Position numbers and translations under genes: made by a program
Assembly (NCBI GenBank): GCA_013824015.1
Contig: PNNC01000028.1
Span: 1-35,159, forward strand
Origin: Polaromonas sp.
Lineage (GTDB): Bacteria > Pseudomonadota > Gammaproteobacteria > Burkholderiales > Burkholderiaceae_C
Reading direction: 5' to 3'
DNA length: 35,159 nt
Shown here: positions 7,068 to 15,893 of the stretch, piece by piece
Position numbering within the stretch: the stretch's first letter is position 1
Layout: the number at the start of each line of letters is the position of its first letter
Notes under the pieces: generated by a model
Databases searched by the model: none
Seen by the model: only the letters and a program-made list of their open reading frames with translations
What the model was told of the DNA's origin: nothing

Positions 7068-7706
7068 TCAAACCGGCCAGACCACCCCGTTGTCATTGAG
7101 GATCGCATCCAGCGGCACATCGTGCGGCTCAGGCTCCAGGTCGGGCAGCCAGCCGTGGCTGTAGCCAAGGCCGACGGTGAAGGGTCTGGGCTGCAGCGTC
7201 GCCAGCGTGCGGTCGTAAAAGCCGCCGCCGTAGCCGAGCCGGAAGCCGCCCGGCCCGTAACCGACACAGGGCACAAACAGCAGGGTCGGCACGATGATCT
7301 CGGTGTCCTTGGGCTTGGGGATGCCGTAGGCATCTTCTTCCATCGGGCAACCGGGGTACCAGGCATGGAAGGTCAGGGTCTTGTGCAGCTTGTTGACCAC
7401 CGGCAGGCCGATCTTGCGCGGCGACCGGTTTGCTATGTTTTCAGTAGCTGCTTCCGCCCGTCCTTCATGGGCTACAGCCTGATCTGCTTGTGAACCCTGG
7501 CTTAAAATGGCGTCTTCCTGCCAGCGGTACAGGGCCGGCAGCGGATCGAACTCCCCCTTGATCGGCCAGTAAGCCCCGATCACGACGTCCTCGCGGCCGA
7601 CCAGCCAGATCCGCATGACCCGCTGTAACAGGTCGGCCCGCTGTAGGCGGTCGGGAAGGTTCAGGCGTTGTTCAATCAGCGCTTTTCGCGCAGTTAATTT
7701 GTCCAT
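7068..7706 (-). CDS. fau: 5-formyltetrahydrofolate cyclo-ligase with an in-frame repeat-derived insert
   Basis: 212 residues. The enzyme converts 5-formyl-THF to 5,10-methenyl-THF using ATP. Family features: GAYWPIKGEFDPLPALYRWQ (about 44-63), RKIGLPVVNK...LTFHAW (97-114), and the glycine-rich nucleotide loop GYGPGGFRLGYGGGFYDRTL. Between the second and third blocks is an unusual stretch at about residues 66-95 (contains DQAVAHEGRAEAATENIA), encoded largely by a 49-bp repeat (7432-7480) read antisense. The rest of the ORF is intact and collinear with the family, so the gene is probably functional. ATG at 7706-7704 lies only 9 bp from the slt start on the other strand. No good Shine-Dalgarno is seen. 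Family symbols are fau/ygfA. Confidence 0.9.
   Translation of the reverse strand: MDKLTARKALIEQRLNLPDRLQRADLLQRVMRIWLVGREDVVIGAYWPIKGEFDPLPALYRWQEDAILSQGSQADQAVAHEGRAEAATENIANRSPRKIGLPVVNKLHKTLTFHAWYPGCPMEEDAYGIPKPKDTEIIVPTLLFVPCVGYGPGGFRLGYGGGFYDRTLATLQPRPFTVGLGYSHGWLPDLEPEPHDVPLDAILNDNGVVWPV
7432..7480 (+). repeat. Short REP-like repeat, copy R2, inside the fau coding sequence
   Basis: Same 49-bp layout as the other copies: GCTAT-GTTTTCA-GTAGC (one G-U in the stem), then TGCTTCCGCCCG and ATGGGCTACAGCCT. It lies on the strand opposite fau and encodes about residues 75-92 of that protein. Repeat-family identity comes from the gap-free match to copies at 9757, 12976 and, inverted, 6467 and 26857. 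Confidence 0.75.
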
Positions 7707-7715
7707 AATGACCCG

Positions 7716-9740
7716 ATGCTATCCAAATTTGTTGTCACTGCCCTGATTTCGGGCCTCTCGTCCTTTTTGATCCTGCCTCCCACATGGGCCCAAAACAATA
7801 ATTCGCGCGGCGACGAGGTGCTGGCGGAGATGAACAAGGCCTTCAAGCGCGGCGACAGAAACCGGCTGTCGCAACTGCTGCCGCAGGCACAGGGCCATGC
7901 CCTGGAGCCGTGGGCCGCCTACTGGGAGCTGAAGGCCCGGCTCGACGAAGCCAGCGCCCGTGAGGTGCAGGACTTTCTGGCGCGGTATGCCGGCAGCTAC
8001 CAGGAAGACCGCTTGCGCAACGACTGGCTGCTGCTGCTGGGGCAGCGCCGTGACTGGGCGGCGTTTGCCGCCGAGTACCCCGCCTACCGCATGGGCGACG
8101 ATCGCGACGTGCGTTGTTATGCGCTGCTGGTCGAACACCTGAAAAACCCGGGCGCCGACGCCCAGCTGGCCGAGGAAGTGCGCAGGAACTGGTTCGCCCA
8201 GCGCGATGCCAGCGACGGCTGCACGTCCGCCGCCTCGCGCCTGATCGGCAACCGCAACCTGACGGCGCATGATGCCTGGATCAAGGCCAGGCTGGCGACC
8301 GAAGCGAATCGTCCGCGGGCCGCGCGTGAGGCGGTCGAGATCGTCGCGCCCGAAGCCGTCGGCCTGGTGACCGAACTCACGGCCAGCCCGGCGCGTTTCC
8401 TGGCCACCAAGGTGATCGCCATCAGCCGGGTGCGCAAGGAGATCATCGTGCTGGCGCTGGTCAAGCTGGCCAGCACCGATGCCGACGGCGCGGCGCGTTT
8501 CATGCAGGACAAGTGGGGCATGCAGCTCAATGAGGAAGAGCGCAACTGGGTCTGGGGCGCGATTGGCCGGCAGGCCGCCAGCCGCCTGGCCAGCGAGGAC
8601 GCGGTCGGCTACTTCGCCAGGGTCAGCAGGAACACCGACCTCAGCGACGACATGCTGGGCTGGAAGGTGCGCGCGGCACTGCGTGCCGGCACACCCCGCT
8701 GGCCGCTGGTGCTGGCCGGCATCAACGCGATGAGCGAGGGCGCGCGCAAGGAACCGGTCTGGACCTACTGGAAGGCCCGCGCGCTGCTGAGCAATGCGCC
8801 GCCGCCTGCGGCTGGCGCCATGCCCTCGCCGCAACGCGCTGAAGCGCTGGCACTGCTGCAGTCCATCGCATCGGTGCGCGGCTTTTACGAACAGCTCGCG
8901 CTGGAGGAGCTGGGCCAGAAAATCACGCTGCCGGCCCGGCCGCCGGCGCTGACCGCCGAAGAAAAGGAAGCGGCGCGCCTGAACCCGGGCCTGAACCGCG
9001 GCGCCTATGCGATAGCGATCGGCCTGCGCAGCGAGGGCGTGCGCGAGTGGAACTACAGCACCAACCTGCATACCCGCGGCGGCATGAACGAGCGCGAACT
9101 GCTGGCCGCCGCGCAGTTCGCCTGCGACCGTTCGATCTGGGACCGCTGCATCAACACCAGCGAGCGCACCGCCAGTGCCTTCGATGCCGAGCAGCGTTTC
9201 CCCACACCGTTTCGCGAGGCTGTCACGCAGCGCAGCCAGGGCATCGGGCTGGACCCGGCCTATGTCTACGGCCTGATCCGGCAGGAATCGCGCTTCATCA
9301 TGGATGCGCGCTCCCACGTGGGCGCTTCCGGGCTGATGCAGGTGATGCCGGCCACCGCGCGCGAAACCGCGCGTTACATTGGCCTGGCCGGGTTCACCGC
9401 CGACCAGATCAATGATCGCGACACCAACATCGTGATCGGCACGGCCTACCTCAAGCGTGCGCTGGACGATTTCGGCGGCTCCATGCCACTGGCTGCGGCC
9501 GCCTACAACGCCGGACCCGGTCGCCCGCGCAGCTGGCGCAACGGCCCGGTCATCGAAGCGGCGATCTGGGCGGAAAACGTGCCCTTCAGCGAAACCCGCG
9601 ACTACGTCAAGAAGGTGCTGTCCAACACCACCAACTACGCCGCGCTGCTCAGCGGCCAGCCGCAATCGCTGAAGGCGCGTCTGGGCACGGTCGGCCCGCG
9701 TGACGCCTCGGCGCCACCGCCGGACGAGAAGATGCCCTGA
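7716..9740 (+). CDS. slt: Soluble lytic murein transglycosylase (Slt70 family)
   Basis: 674 residues. It cleaves the MurNAc-GlcNAc bond of peptidoglycan in the periplasm, forming 1,6-anhydroMurNAc. Residues 1-25 are a signal peptide ending TWAQ. A long alpha-helical superhelical domain (roughly 30-480) follows, rich in W, A and R repeats. The C-terminal catalytic SLT domain has RQESRF with the catalytic Glu at about 524, GASGLMQVMPATA, and AAAYNAGPGRPRSW. Length is close to E. coli Slt70. ATG 7716 begins the signal peptide. There is no Shine-Dalgarno, and CATAAT ends 6 nt before the ATG, so the mRNA may be leaderless. It is divergent from fau, with 9 bp between start codons. Confidence 0.95.
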   Translation: MLSKFVVTALISGLSSFLILPPTWAQNNNSRGDEVLAEMNKAFKRGDRNRLSQLLPQAQGHALEPWAAYWELKARLDEASAREVQDFLARYAGSYQEDRLRNDWLLLLGQRRDWAAFAAEYPAYRMGDDRDVRCYALLVEHLKNPGADAQLAEEVRRNWFAQRDASDGCTSAASRLIGNRNLTAHDAWIKARLATEANRPRAAREAVEIVAPEAVGLVTELTASPARFLATKVIAISRVRKEIIVLALVKLASTDADGAARFMQDKWGMQLNEEERNWVWGAIGRQAASRLASEDAVGYFARVSRNTDLSDDMLGWKVRAALRAGTPRWPLVLAGINAMSEGARKEPVWTYWKARALLSNAPPPAAGAMPSPQRAEALALLQSIASVRGFYEQLALEELGQKITLPARPPALTAEEKEAARLNPGLNRGAYAIAIGLRSEGVREWNYSTNLHTRGGMNERELLAAAQFACDRSIWDRCINTSERTASAFDAEQRFPTPFREAVTQRSQGIGLDPAYVYGLIRQESRFIMDARSHVGASGLMQVMPATARETARYIGLAGFTADQINDRDTNIVIGTAYLKRALDDFGGSMPLAAAAYNAGPGRPRSWRNGPVIEAAIWAENVPFSETRDYVKKVLSNTTNYAALLSGQPQSLKARLGTVGPRDASAPPPDEKMP

Positions 9741-9756
9741 GGTGTGCGGCTGGTTT

Positions 9757-9805
9757 GCTCCTGAATTGATAGCTGAAAGCGCACGTCCGGCAAGGGCTGG
9801 AGGCT
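9757..9805 (+). repeat. Short REP-like repeat, copy R3
   Basis: GCTCCTGAATTGATAGC keeps the 17-nt head spacing, but its hairpin is partly degraded (only GCT/AGC pair cleanly). It is followed by TGAAAGCGCACG and AAGGGCTGGAGGCT. It lies 16 nt downstream of the slt stop, collinear over 49 bp with the other copies. Confidence 0.75.
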
Positions 9806-9829
9806 GGAAATGCATCAAACCGGCAGGCA

Positions 9830-9860
9830 GGCATGGCGTCCCGGCATGCCATGGCGTTTT
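9830..9860 (+). terminator. Weak terminator-like inverted repeat downstream of slt
   Basis: GGCATG (9830-9835) can pair with CATGCC (9845-9850), or CATGGC (9832-9837) with GCCATG (9848-9853). TTTT follows at 9857-9860. Stem strength is modest, so this is only a candidate end for the slt transcript. Confidence 0.25.
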
Positions 9861-9934
9861 GTAGGTCTGCGCCTATGTCATCGCCGCCCCACGCAGGCTA
9901 AATTAGTCGCTTCCCCATTTCCCAGGAGACCCGC

Positions 9935-10489
9935 ATGAACCCCAGCTGGTGGCAACAGATTGCCGGCACCGTTGCCACCGAATTTTCGGACCTGCCCGAT
10001 CTGGCGCAGACCACGCGCGTGGTCCTGCGCCTGGTGATGGCAGCCGTGCTGGGCGGACTGCTGGGCTGGGAGCGCGAACACAAGGGCCAGGCGGCCGGCG
10101 TGCGCACCCACATGCTGGTGGCCATGGGCGCGGCGCTGTTTGTGCTGGTGTCGCAGCAGCTGGGCATGGAAAAGGACGACCTGAGCCGCGTGATCCAGGG
10201 CCTGACCGCCGGCGTGGGTTTTCTGTGTGCAGGCACCATCCTCAAGGGGGACAAGGCCGGCGATGTGAAAGGCCTGACCACGGCAGCGGGCCTGTGGCTG
10301 ACTGCGGCCATCGGGGTGGCCGCGGGCCTGGGCCGTGAACTGACGGCCGTGCTGGCGACCGTGCTGGCCCTGATGGTGCTCGCGCTGGTGCCGGTGCTGG
10401 TCAGGCTGATCGAGAAGCCGGAGCCGCTGATCACCGACGCCGATGTGGACAGCGATGCGTCGCGTCAACGCATCCAGACGAAAGACTGA
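9935..10489 (+). CDS. MgtC/SapB family inner-membrane protein
   Basis: 184 residues. Three to four hydrophobic segments make up an MgtC/SapB-like N-terminal domain: LRLVMAAVLGGLLGWEREHK with the conserved GWERE, AAGVRTHMLVAMGAALFVLV, GVGFLCAGTILKGD, then GLTTAAGLWLTAAIGVAAGL. The family is linked to Mg2+ limitation and intracellular survival in pathogens, but many environmental members have no assigned role, so function is only inferred. It lacks the longer C-terminal soluble domain of true MgtC. AGGAGA at 9924-9929 is 5 nt before ATG 9935. Its TGA directly abuts the stop of the convergent hemerythrin-like gene. Confidence 0.88.
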   Translation: MNPSWWQQIAGTVATEFSDLPDLAQTTRVVLRLVMAAVLGGLLGWEREHKGQAAGVRTHMLVAMGAALFVLVSQQLGMEKDDLSRVIQGLTAGVGFLCAGTILKGDKAGDVKGLTTAAGLWLTAAIGVAAGLGRELTAVLATVLALMVLALVPVLVRLIEKPEPLITDADVDSDASRQRIQTKD

Positions 10490-10933
10490 TCAATCCTTCA
10501 GGCGCTGGGAGACAAACTCGCCTTCGTAGTCCCTGGCCAGCGACAGCTTCTCGGCTTCCGTCAGCACCTTGCCCGCAAGCTGGAAGATGCCCTGTTCCTC
10601 GTCCTTGAGGTGGTGGTAGATCTTGTGGTGCAGTTCCTTGGCGACCGCCAGCCAGCCCGGCGAACTGGCGTCGGTGTTCTCGAGCTTCTCCACCAGTTCG
10701 TCCATCTCATGGTGCTCGGCGATGCCGTGGCGAGAAGGCTCCTGGGTCATGTCGTGCGCAATCAGCGGCACATAAAAGAAACGTTCCTCGGCGGCAGCGT
10801 GGGCCGCGAGCTCCGTCTTCAATTCCTTGAAGAGGATGTCGCGCTCCTTGCTGTCGCCGGAGGTGTTGATCAGGGCGTCGGCGAGGCCGCGCTGGGTTTC
10901 GTGGCTGGTGCGCAGGGCTTCAAAAATGTTCAT
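10490..10933 (-). CDS. Hemerythrin-like HHE-domain protein
   Basis: 147 residues, an all-helical HHE cation-binding domain. Likely di-iron ligands are H11 (RTSHETQ), H45 and E49 (AAHAAAEERFF), H74 or H75 (IAEHHEMDEL), H102/H107 and E112 (LHHKIYHHLKDEEQ). Such proteins bind O2 or iron or respond to oxidative/nitrosative stress; the substrate is not readable here. The frame stays open 47 codons upstream, but homology starts at ATG 10933 and the upstream part is Arg/Pro-rich. CATAAT (plus-strand ATTATG, 10940-10945) ends 6 nt before the ATG and no Shine-Dalgarno is present, so the transcript could be leaderless. Tail-to-tail with the mgtC-like gene, zero bases apart. Confidence 0.88.
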   Translation of the reverse strand: MNIFEALRTSHETQRGLADALINTSGDSKERDILFKELKTELAAHAAAEERFFYVPLIAHDMTQEPSRHGIAEHHEMDELVEKLENTDASSPGWLAVAKELHHKIYHHLKDEEQGIFQLAGKVLTEAEKLSLARDYEGEFVSQRLKD

Positions 10934-11166
10934 GCCCTGATTATGGGGAGGCCGCGGCGGGCGAGTTGTAGGCCGCAATGCCCAGATTTGTTGCGGTGGC
11001 TGCCTACACCGTCGTTTGCCGCGCCGGTGTGGGGCCGCCAGGCGGATCGCCCCATGCTCTATTTTCAGGAGCACTCAAGCCATGCCAGACAAGGGCCAGG
11101 ACCAATGATTGACTGTGATCCGGGGCTGTTTTGCAAGCCGGTGCGCGAAAGCGTTTAATAAGGCCT

Positions 11167-12156
11167 ATGAAAAAAATCCTGATTCTCGGCGGTACCGGAT
11201 TTGTCGGCCGCCACGTCTGTGAAAAACTGACCCGGCTTCAATGGCGCGTGACCGTCCCGACACGCCGGGAAGCGGGCGCCCGCGACATCCAGATGCTGCC
11301 TTCCCTGGATGTGGTGCTGGCCGATGTGCATGACGAGGCGGCACTCACCCGTATCGTGGCCGGCCATGACGCGGTGGTCAACCTGGTGGCGATCCTGCAT
11401 GGCACGCAGGCCGCCTTCGAGCATGCCCATGTGGCGCTGCCGCAGAAGATTGCGCGCGCCTGCGCCGCCACCGGCGTGACGCGCCTGATCCACGTCAGCG
11501 CGCTGGGCGCCGACGCGCGCAACCCGGACGCTGCGCCGTCCATGTATTTGCGCAGCAAGGGTCAGGGGGAAGTGGTGCTGCACCACGCGGAGCTGGCCCT
11601 GACCATGTTGCGGCCCAGCGTGATGTTCGGCAGCGGCGACAAATTCCTCACGACCTTTGCACAGCTGCAGAAAATTTTCCCGGTGATCCCGCTGGCCGCC
11701 AGCCATGCCTTGTTCCAGCCGGTGTGGGTCGAAGACGTGGCCAGCGCCATCGTGCACTGCCTGCAGGACCAGAACCTGCACGCCACGACCGGCCAGACCT
11801 TCGAGGCCTGCGGCCCCGACGTCTTCACCCTCCGGCAGCTGGTCGAACTGGCGGGTCGCTTCAGTGGCATCAACCAGGGCCGCGGTCGCCCGGTGCTGCC
11901 CCTGCCCGCGACGCTCGGGCGGCTGCAGGCACGCATGATGGCGCTCGCGCCTGGCGAACCGCTGATGAGCCGTGACAACCTCGATTCCATGCGTGTGCCC
12001 AACATCGCCAGCGGCAACTTGCCTGGCCTGGAGGCGCTGGGCATCACGCCTGCCTCCCTCGAAGCCATTGCACCGAGCTACCTCGGGCCCGCTGCCGGCG
12101 GCTGGGGCCTGCGCAGCAACCTGGTGGCCAAGCGCAAGACGGCAGGGCGGTTCTAG
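11167..12156 (+). CDS. Atypical SDR / complex I NDUFA9-like NAD(P)-binding protein
   Basis: 329 residues. It has an N-terminal Rossmann nucleotide-binding loop GGTGFVG at residues 8-14 (KKILILGGTGFVGRHVCEKL), then AVVNLVAILHG, HVSALGADARNPDA, YLRSKGQGE with a YxxxK-like pair, and LRPSVMFGSGDKFLTTFAQL. These match the NDUFA9-like/NmrA-like atypical short-chain dehydrogenases. In bacteria the partner and reaction are not established. ATG 11167 is preceded by AAGG 3 nt upstream and by TTTAAT (11154-11159) 7 nt upstream; TTGCAA at 11130-11135 is a plausible -35 with 18-nt spacing. The 233 nt between it and the hemerythrin-like gene hold no other gene that I can see. Confidence 0.85.
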   Translation: MKKILILGGTGFVGRHVCEKLTRLQWRVTVPTRREAGARDIQMLPSLDVVLADVHDEAALTRIVAGHDAVVNLVAILHGTQAAFEHAHVALPQKIARACAATGVTRLIHVSALGADARNPDAAPSMYLRSKGQGEVVLHHAELALTMLRPSVMFGSGDKFLTTFAQLQKIFPVIPLAASHALFQPVWVEDVASAIVHCLQDQNLHATTGQTFEACGPDVFTLRQLVELAGRFSGINQGRGRPVLPLPATLGRLQARMMALAPGEPLMSRDNLDSMRVPNIASGNLPGLEALGITPASLEAIAPSYLGPAAGGWGLRSNLVAKRKTAGRF

Positions 12157-12254
12157 CCGGGCCTGCCGGGCAGACATCAATGGCCGCGGTTTTTCGCATC
12201 AATGAAAGGGCCGGCGGACGGTAGCATGGGCGCTTGTTCTCCGGAAAGACCGTC

Positions 12255-12944
12255 ATGCTCAAGCTTTACATCGGCAACAAGAACTACTCGTCCTGGTCCA
12301 TGCGCCCTTGGGTGCTGCTCAGGCAGGCGGGCATCCCCTTCGAGGAAGTGATGGTGCGTTTTGGGGACGACCCGTTCCATGCCGGCTCCAGCTTCAAGCA
12401 GGCGGTGCTGGCGGTCAGCCCGGGCGGGCGGGTGCCGGTGCTGGTGGACGAGGGGCTCGCGGTCTGGGACACGCTGGCGATCGCGGAGTACGTCGCCGAA
12501 AAATTCCCGGACAAACAGCTTTGGCCGCAGGATGTGAAAGCCCGCGCCCGGGCCCGCAGCGTCTGCGCCGAAATGCACTCGGGCTTCGGCGCGTTACGCA
12601 GCGCCTGTCCGATGAACATCGAAGCCGACCTGTCACAAACGGGCGCCATTGTCTGGCGTGACCAGGCGGCTGTGCGCAGCGATGTGCAGCGCATCGTGTC
12701 AATGTGGACTGAACTGCTGGAACAGAACCGGGGTCCGCTGTTGTTCGGCGGGTTTTCGATCGCTGACGCCTACTTCGCACCGGTCTGCATGCGATTGAAA
12801 AGTTATGGCTTGCCCGTGCCGGCCCACATCAGCGCTTACGTCGGCCGTGTCTGCGCCTTGCCCGGTGTGAAGGCATGGATCGACGAAGCCCTGGCCGAAC
12901 AGGATTTTGTGGTCGCCGATGAGCCTTACCGGGTGGCGCGCTGA
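12255..12944 (+). CDS. Glutathione S-transferase family protein
   Basis: 229 residues. The N-terminal thioredoxin-like domain is LKLYIGNKNYSSWSMRPWVL, with the SSWS active-site serine region, and GGRVPVLVDEGLAVWDTLAI contains the cis-Pro VPVL and the following acidic residue typical for the glutathione gamma-Glu site. A helical C-terminal domain follows (ADAYFAPVCMRLKSYGL). It resembles YfcF-like or zeta/maleylacetoacetate-isomerase-like GSTs; substrate unknown. GGAAAG at 12243-12248 is 6 nt before ATG 12255. It follows the NDUFA9-like gene by about 100 nt and may be transcribed with it. Confidence 0.9.
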   Translation: MLKLYIGNKNYSSWSMRPWVLLRQAGIPFEEVMVRFGDDPFHAGSSFKQAVLAVSPGGRVPVLVDEGLAVWDTLAIAEYVAEKFPDKQLWPQDVKARARARSVCAEMHSGFGALRSACPMNIEADLSQTGAIVWRDQAAVRSDVQRIVSMWTELLEQNRGPLLFGGFSIADAYFAPVCMRLKSYGLPVPAHISAYVGRVCALPGVKAWIDEALAEQDFVVADEPYRVAR

Positions 12945-12975
12945 TGTTTCTGCCGGCCTGGGCGCAGGCTGACGC

Positions 12976-13024
12976 GCTATCGATTCAATAGCTGCTTGCG
13001 CAATCCGGGTATGGGCTGGAGCCC
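12976..13024 (+). repeat. Short REP-like repeat, copy R4
   Basis: GCTAT-CGATTCA-ATAGC (perfect 5-bp stem, 7-nt loop) followed by TGCTTGCGC and ATGGGCTGGAGCCC. It fills most of the 96-nt gap between the convergent GST and Bug genes. Of the five copies it looks closest to the consensus. Confidence 0.8.
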
Positions 13025-13040
13025 AAAATCCCGAACAGCG

Positions 13041-14039
13041 TCAGTCGACGCGTGCGCCCGAGGCCTTCACCACTTTTTCATACTTTGCCAGCTCCGCCTT
13101 CATGAAGGCGCCGAACTGCTCGGGCGTGTTGGCCACCGGCTCGGCCATCAGCGCGGCAAAACGGGTTTTGGCTTCGGGCGAATTGAGTGCGGCGACAAAG
13201 GCCTGGTTCAGTTTGGCGACCACGTCCTTCGGGGTGGCGGCCGGCGCCACCAGGCCCCACCAGGTGTCGATCGAAAAACCCTTGAGGGTCTCGGCCACGG
13301 CGGGCACCTCGGGCAGCACCGCGCTGCGGGCGCTGGTGGTGACCGCCAGCGCCTTGAGCTTGCCGGCCTTGATGTTGGCCGCGGCGGTGGCGAGGTTGTC
13401 GAAATTGAAATCGACCTGGCCGCTGAGCAGCGCCAGTTGCGCCGGGTTGCCGCCGTTGTAGGGGATGTGCAGCGCGAAGATGCCGGCCTGCGCCTTGAAC
13501 ATTTCGCCGGCCAGGTGGCCCGCGCTGCCATTGCCCCCACTGCCGTAGTTGAGCTTGGCGGGATTGGCCTTGGCGTAGCTGATCAGGTCGGCCAGGGTGT
13601 TGATGTTCAGGCGCCTGGCGGTGTCGGCATTGATCACCAGCACATTGGGCACGCGCAGCATTTGCGTGATGGGCGCAAAGTCGGTGGCTGCGTTGTACGG
13701 CATCTTGCTGTAGAGCCAGGGGTTGATGGCGTGGGTGGCCACGGCGGCAATGCCGATGGTCATGCCGTCCGGCGCCGCCTTGGCGATGGCGTCCGCCCCG
13801 ATGTTGCCGCCGCCGCCCGGGCGGTTTTCAATGATGACCGTGCCCAGCGAGTCCTTGACACGTTCGGCCATCAGCCGCGCCGTGACATCGATCGGGCCGC
13901 CTGGCGCGTAGGGAACGATGATGCGCATGACTTTGGGCTGCGCCTGCGCGGTGGTGATGGTGGCGGACAGGGCCAGCGCGGCGAAAGAGGAGATCGCCAG
14001 CGTGCGGGCCGCGAGGAAGGGGAGGGCGGTAAGTTTCAT
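13041..14039 (-). CDS. Bug/TctC family tripartite tricarboxylate-type binding protein
   Basis: 332 residues, an extracytoplasmic solute-binding protein of the Bug family, greatly expanded in Burkholderiales. Signal peptide at about 1-34 (hydrophobic ISSFAALALSATITTAQAQ). The mature N terminus has the family signature MRIIVPYAPGGPIDVTARLM. Later hallmarks: VIIENRPGGGGNIGADAIAK, YGSGGNGSAGHLAGEMFK and FSIDTWWGLVAPAATPKDVV. No TctAB membrane genes are adjacent, which is usual for orphan Bug proteins, so ligand and transporter partner are unknown. A 17-bp palindrome lies 11 nt upstream of its start on the minus strand. Confidence 0.92.
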   Translation of the reverse strand: MKLTALPFLAARTLAISSFAALALSATITTAQAQPKVMRIIVPYAPGGPIDVTARLMAERVKDSLGTVIIENRPGGGGNIGADAIAKAAPDGMTIGIAAVATHAINPWLYSKMPYNAATDFAPITQMLRVPNVLVINADTARRLNINTLADLISYAKANPAKLNYGSGGNGSAGHLAGEMFKAQAGIFALHIPYNGGNPAQLALLSGQVDFNFDNLATAAANIKAGKLKALAVTTSARSAVLPEVPAVAETLKGFSIDTWWGLVAPAATPKDVVAKLNQAFVAALNSPEAKTRFAALMAEPVANTPEQFGAFMKAELAKYEKVVKASGARVD

Positions 14040-14050
14040 GGGCTTGATTG

Positions 14051-14067
14051 TGCAAAAGATTTTTGCA
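14051..14067. promoter_or_regulatory. Operator-like palindrome upstream of the Bug gene
   Basis: TGCAAAA-GAT-TTTTGCA is a perfect 7-bp inverted repeat with a 3-bp spacer. It lies 12-28 bp upstream of the Bug-gene start codon (14039, minus strand). It could be a repressor site or a short leader hairpin. Confidence 0.4.
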
Positions 14068-14101
14068 GGGGGTTATGTGGGATTCCCTAGGAGCCATTTA
14101 C

Positions 14102-14130
14102 GGCAAGCTCGACGATGGCAGCTTGCCATC
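14102..14130 (+). repeat. Two mutually exclusive hairpins at the edge of repeat copy B
   Basis: GGCAAGCT (14102-14109) pairs with AGCTTGCC (14120-14127). Alternatively GATGGCA (14114-14120) pairs with TGCCATC (14124-14130) with a 3-nt loop. Both are perfect and they overlap, so only one can form. They sit immediately before the shared part of the long repeat and have no clear counterpart in copy A. Confidence 0.45.
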
Positions 14131-14132
14131 AA

Positions 14133-14556
14133 GCCGGGTCTCGCCCCGGCAGGCGAGGCACTTTTCTTTGCGTCGCCAAAGAAAAGTACCCAAAAGAAAG
14201 GCGACCCGATGGTCTGGGGCCCCTGCGCTTCGCTTCGGGGCGACCTGCGGTGCTCGCAAAAAATGGGGTCGAGCTCGAACTCGCCTTCGGCTCAGACAAT
14301 CGCTCGCCCTGATCCATTTTTCGCTGCGCTCCTCGGCCCAGCCCGACGGGTGGGGGGAAGAAAACCAATACCCGGATACCGGACCCCGTTCGGAGTGCAT
14401 GAAGCGCGCAGCGCTTCATGCACGGGAATCCCAACAGACGGTCATGTGGGCACGCGAGAGCAGCGCACGCGGCCAAATGAGGCGCCCTTCTCTCGCCCAG
14501 CGGGGCGAGGGGCGGGGGGTTGGGAGTGGGGAGTCAAGCCTGCTATCGAAAGCAGA
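14133..14556 (+). repeat. Long structured intergenic repeat, copy B (~420 bp)
   Basis: Same element and orientation as 6602-7017. Hairpins: GCCGGG/CCCGGC (14133-14138/14145-14150); ACTTTTCTTTG/CAAAGAAAAGT (14160-14170/14177-14187); AAAAATGG/CCATTTTT (14259-14266/14314-14321); a perfect 13-bp stem GTGCATGAAGCGC with its complement around a GCA loop (14395-14407/14411-14423); CTCGCCC/GGGCGAG with AGCG loop (14492-14498/14503-14509). It ends near CTGCTATCGAAAGCAG. It fills most of the 537-nt gap between hemL and the Bug gene; nothing else gene-like is seen there. Confidence 0.8.
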
Positions 14557-14576
14557 CCCGGGGCGCGGCGCCGATA

Positions 14577-15876
<1,300 letters not shown>

Positions 15877-15893
<17 letters not shown>

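Noticed and set aside
7719-9818. 699-residue open frame antisense to slt
   Set aside because: Composition typical of a reverse-frame shadow; slt has a signal peptide and catalytic motifs.
14133-14556. CRISPR array or phage/IS origin for the repeat blocks
   Set aside because: No regularly spaced direct repeats with spacers, no cas genes, no transposase or integrase anywhere in the window.
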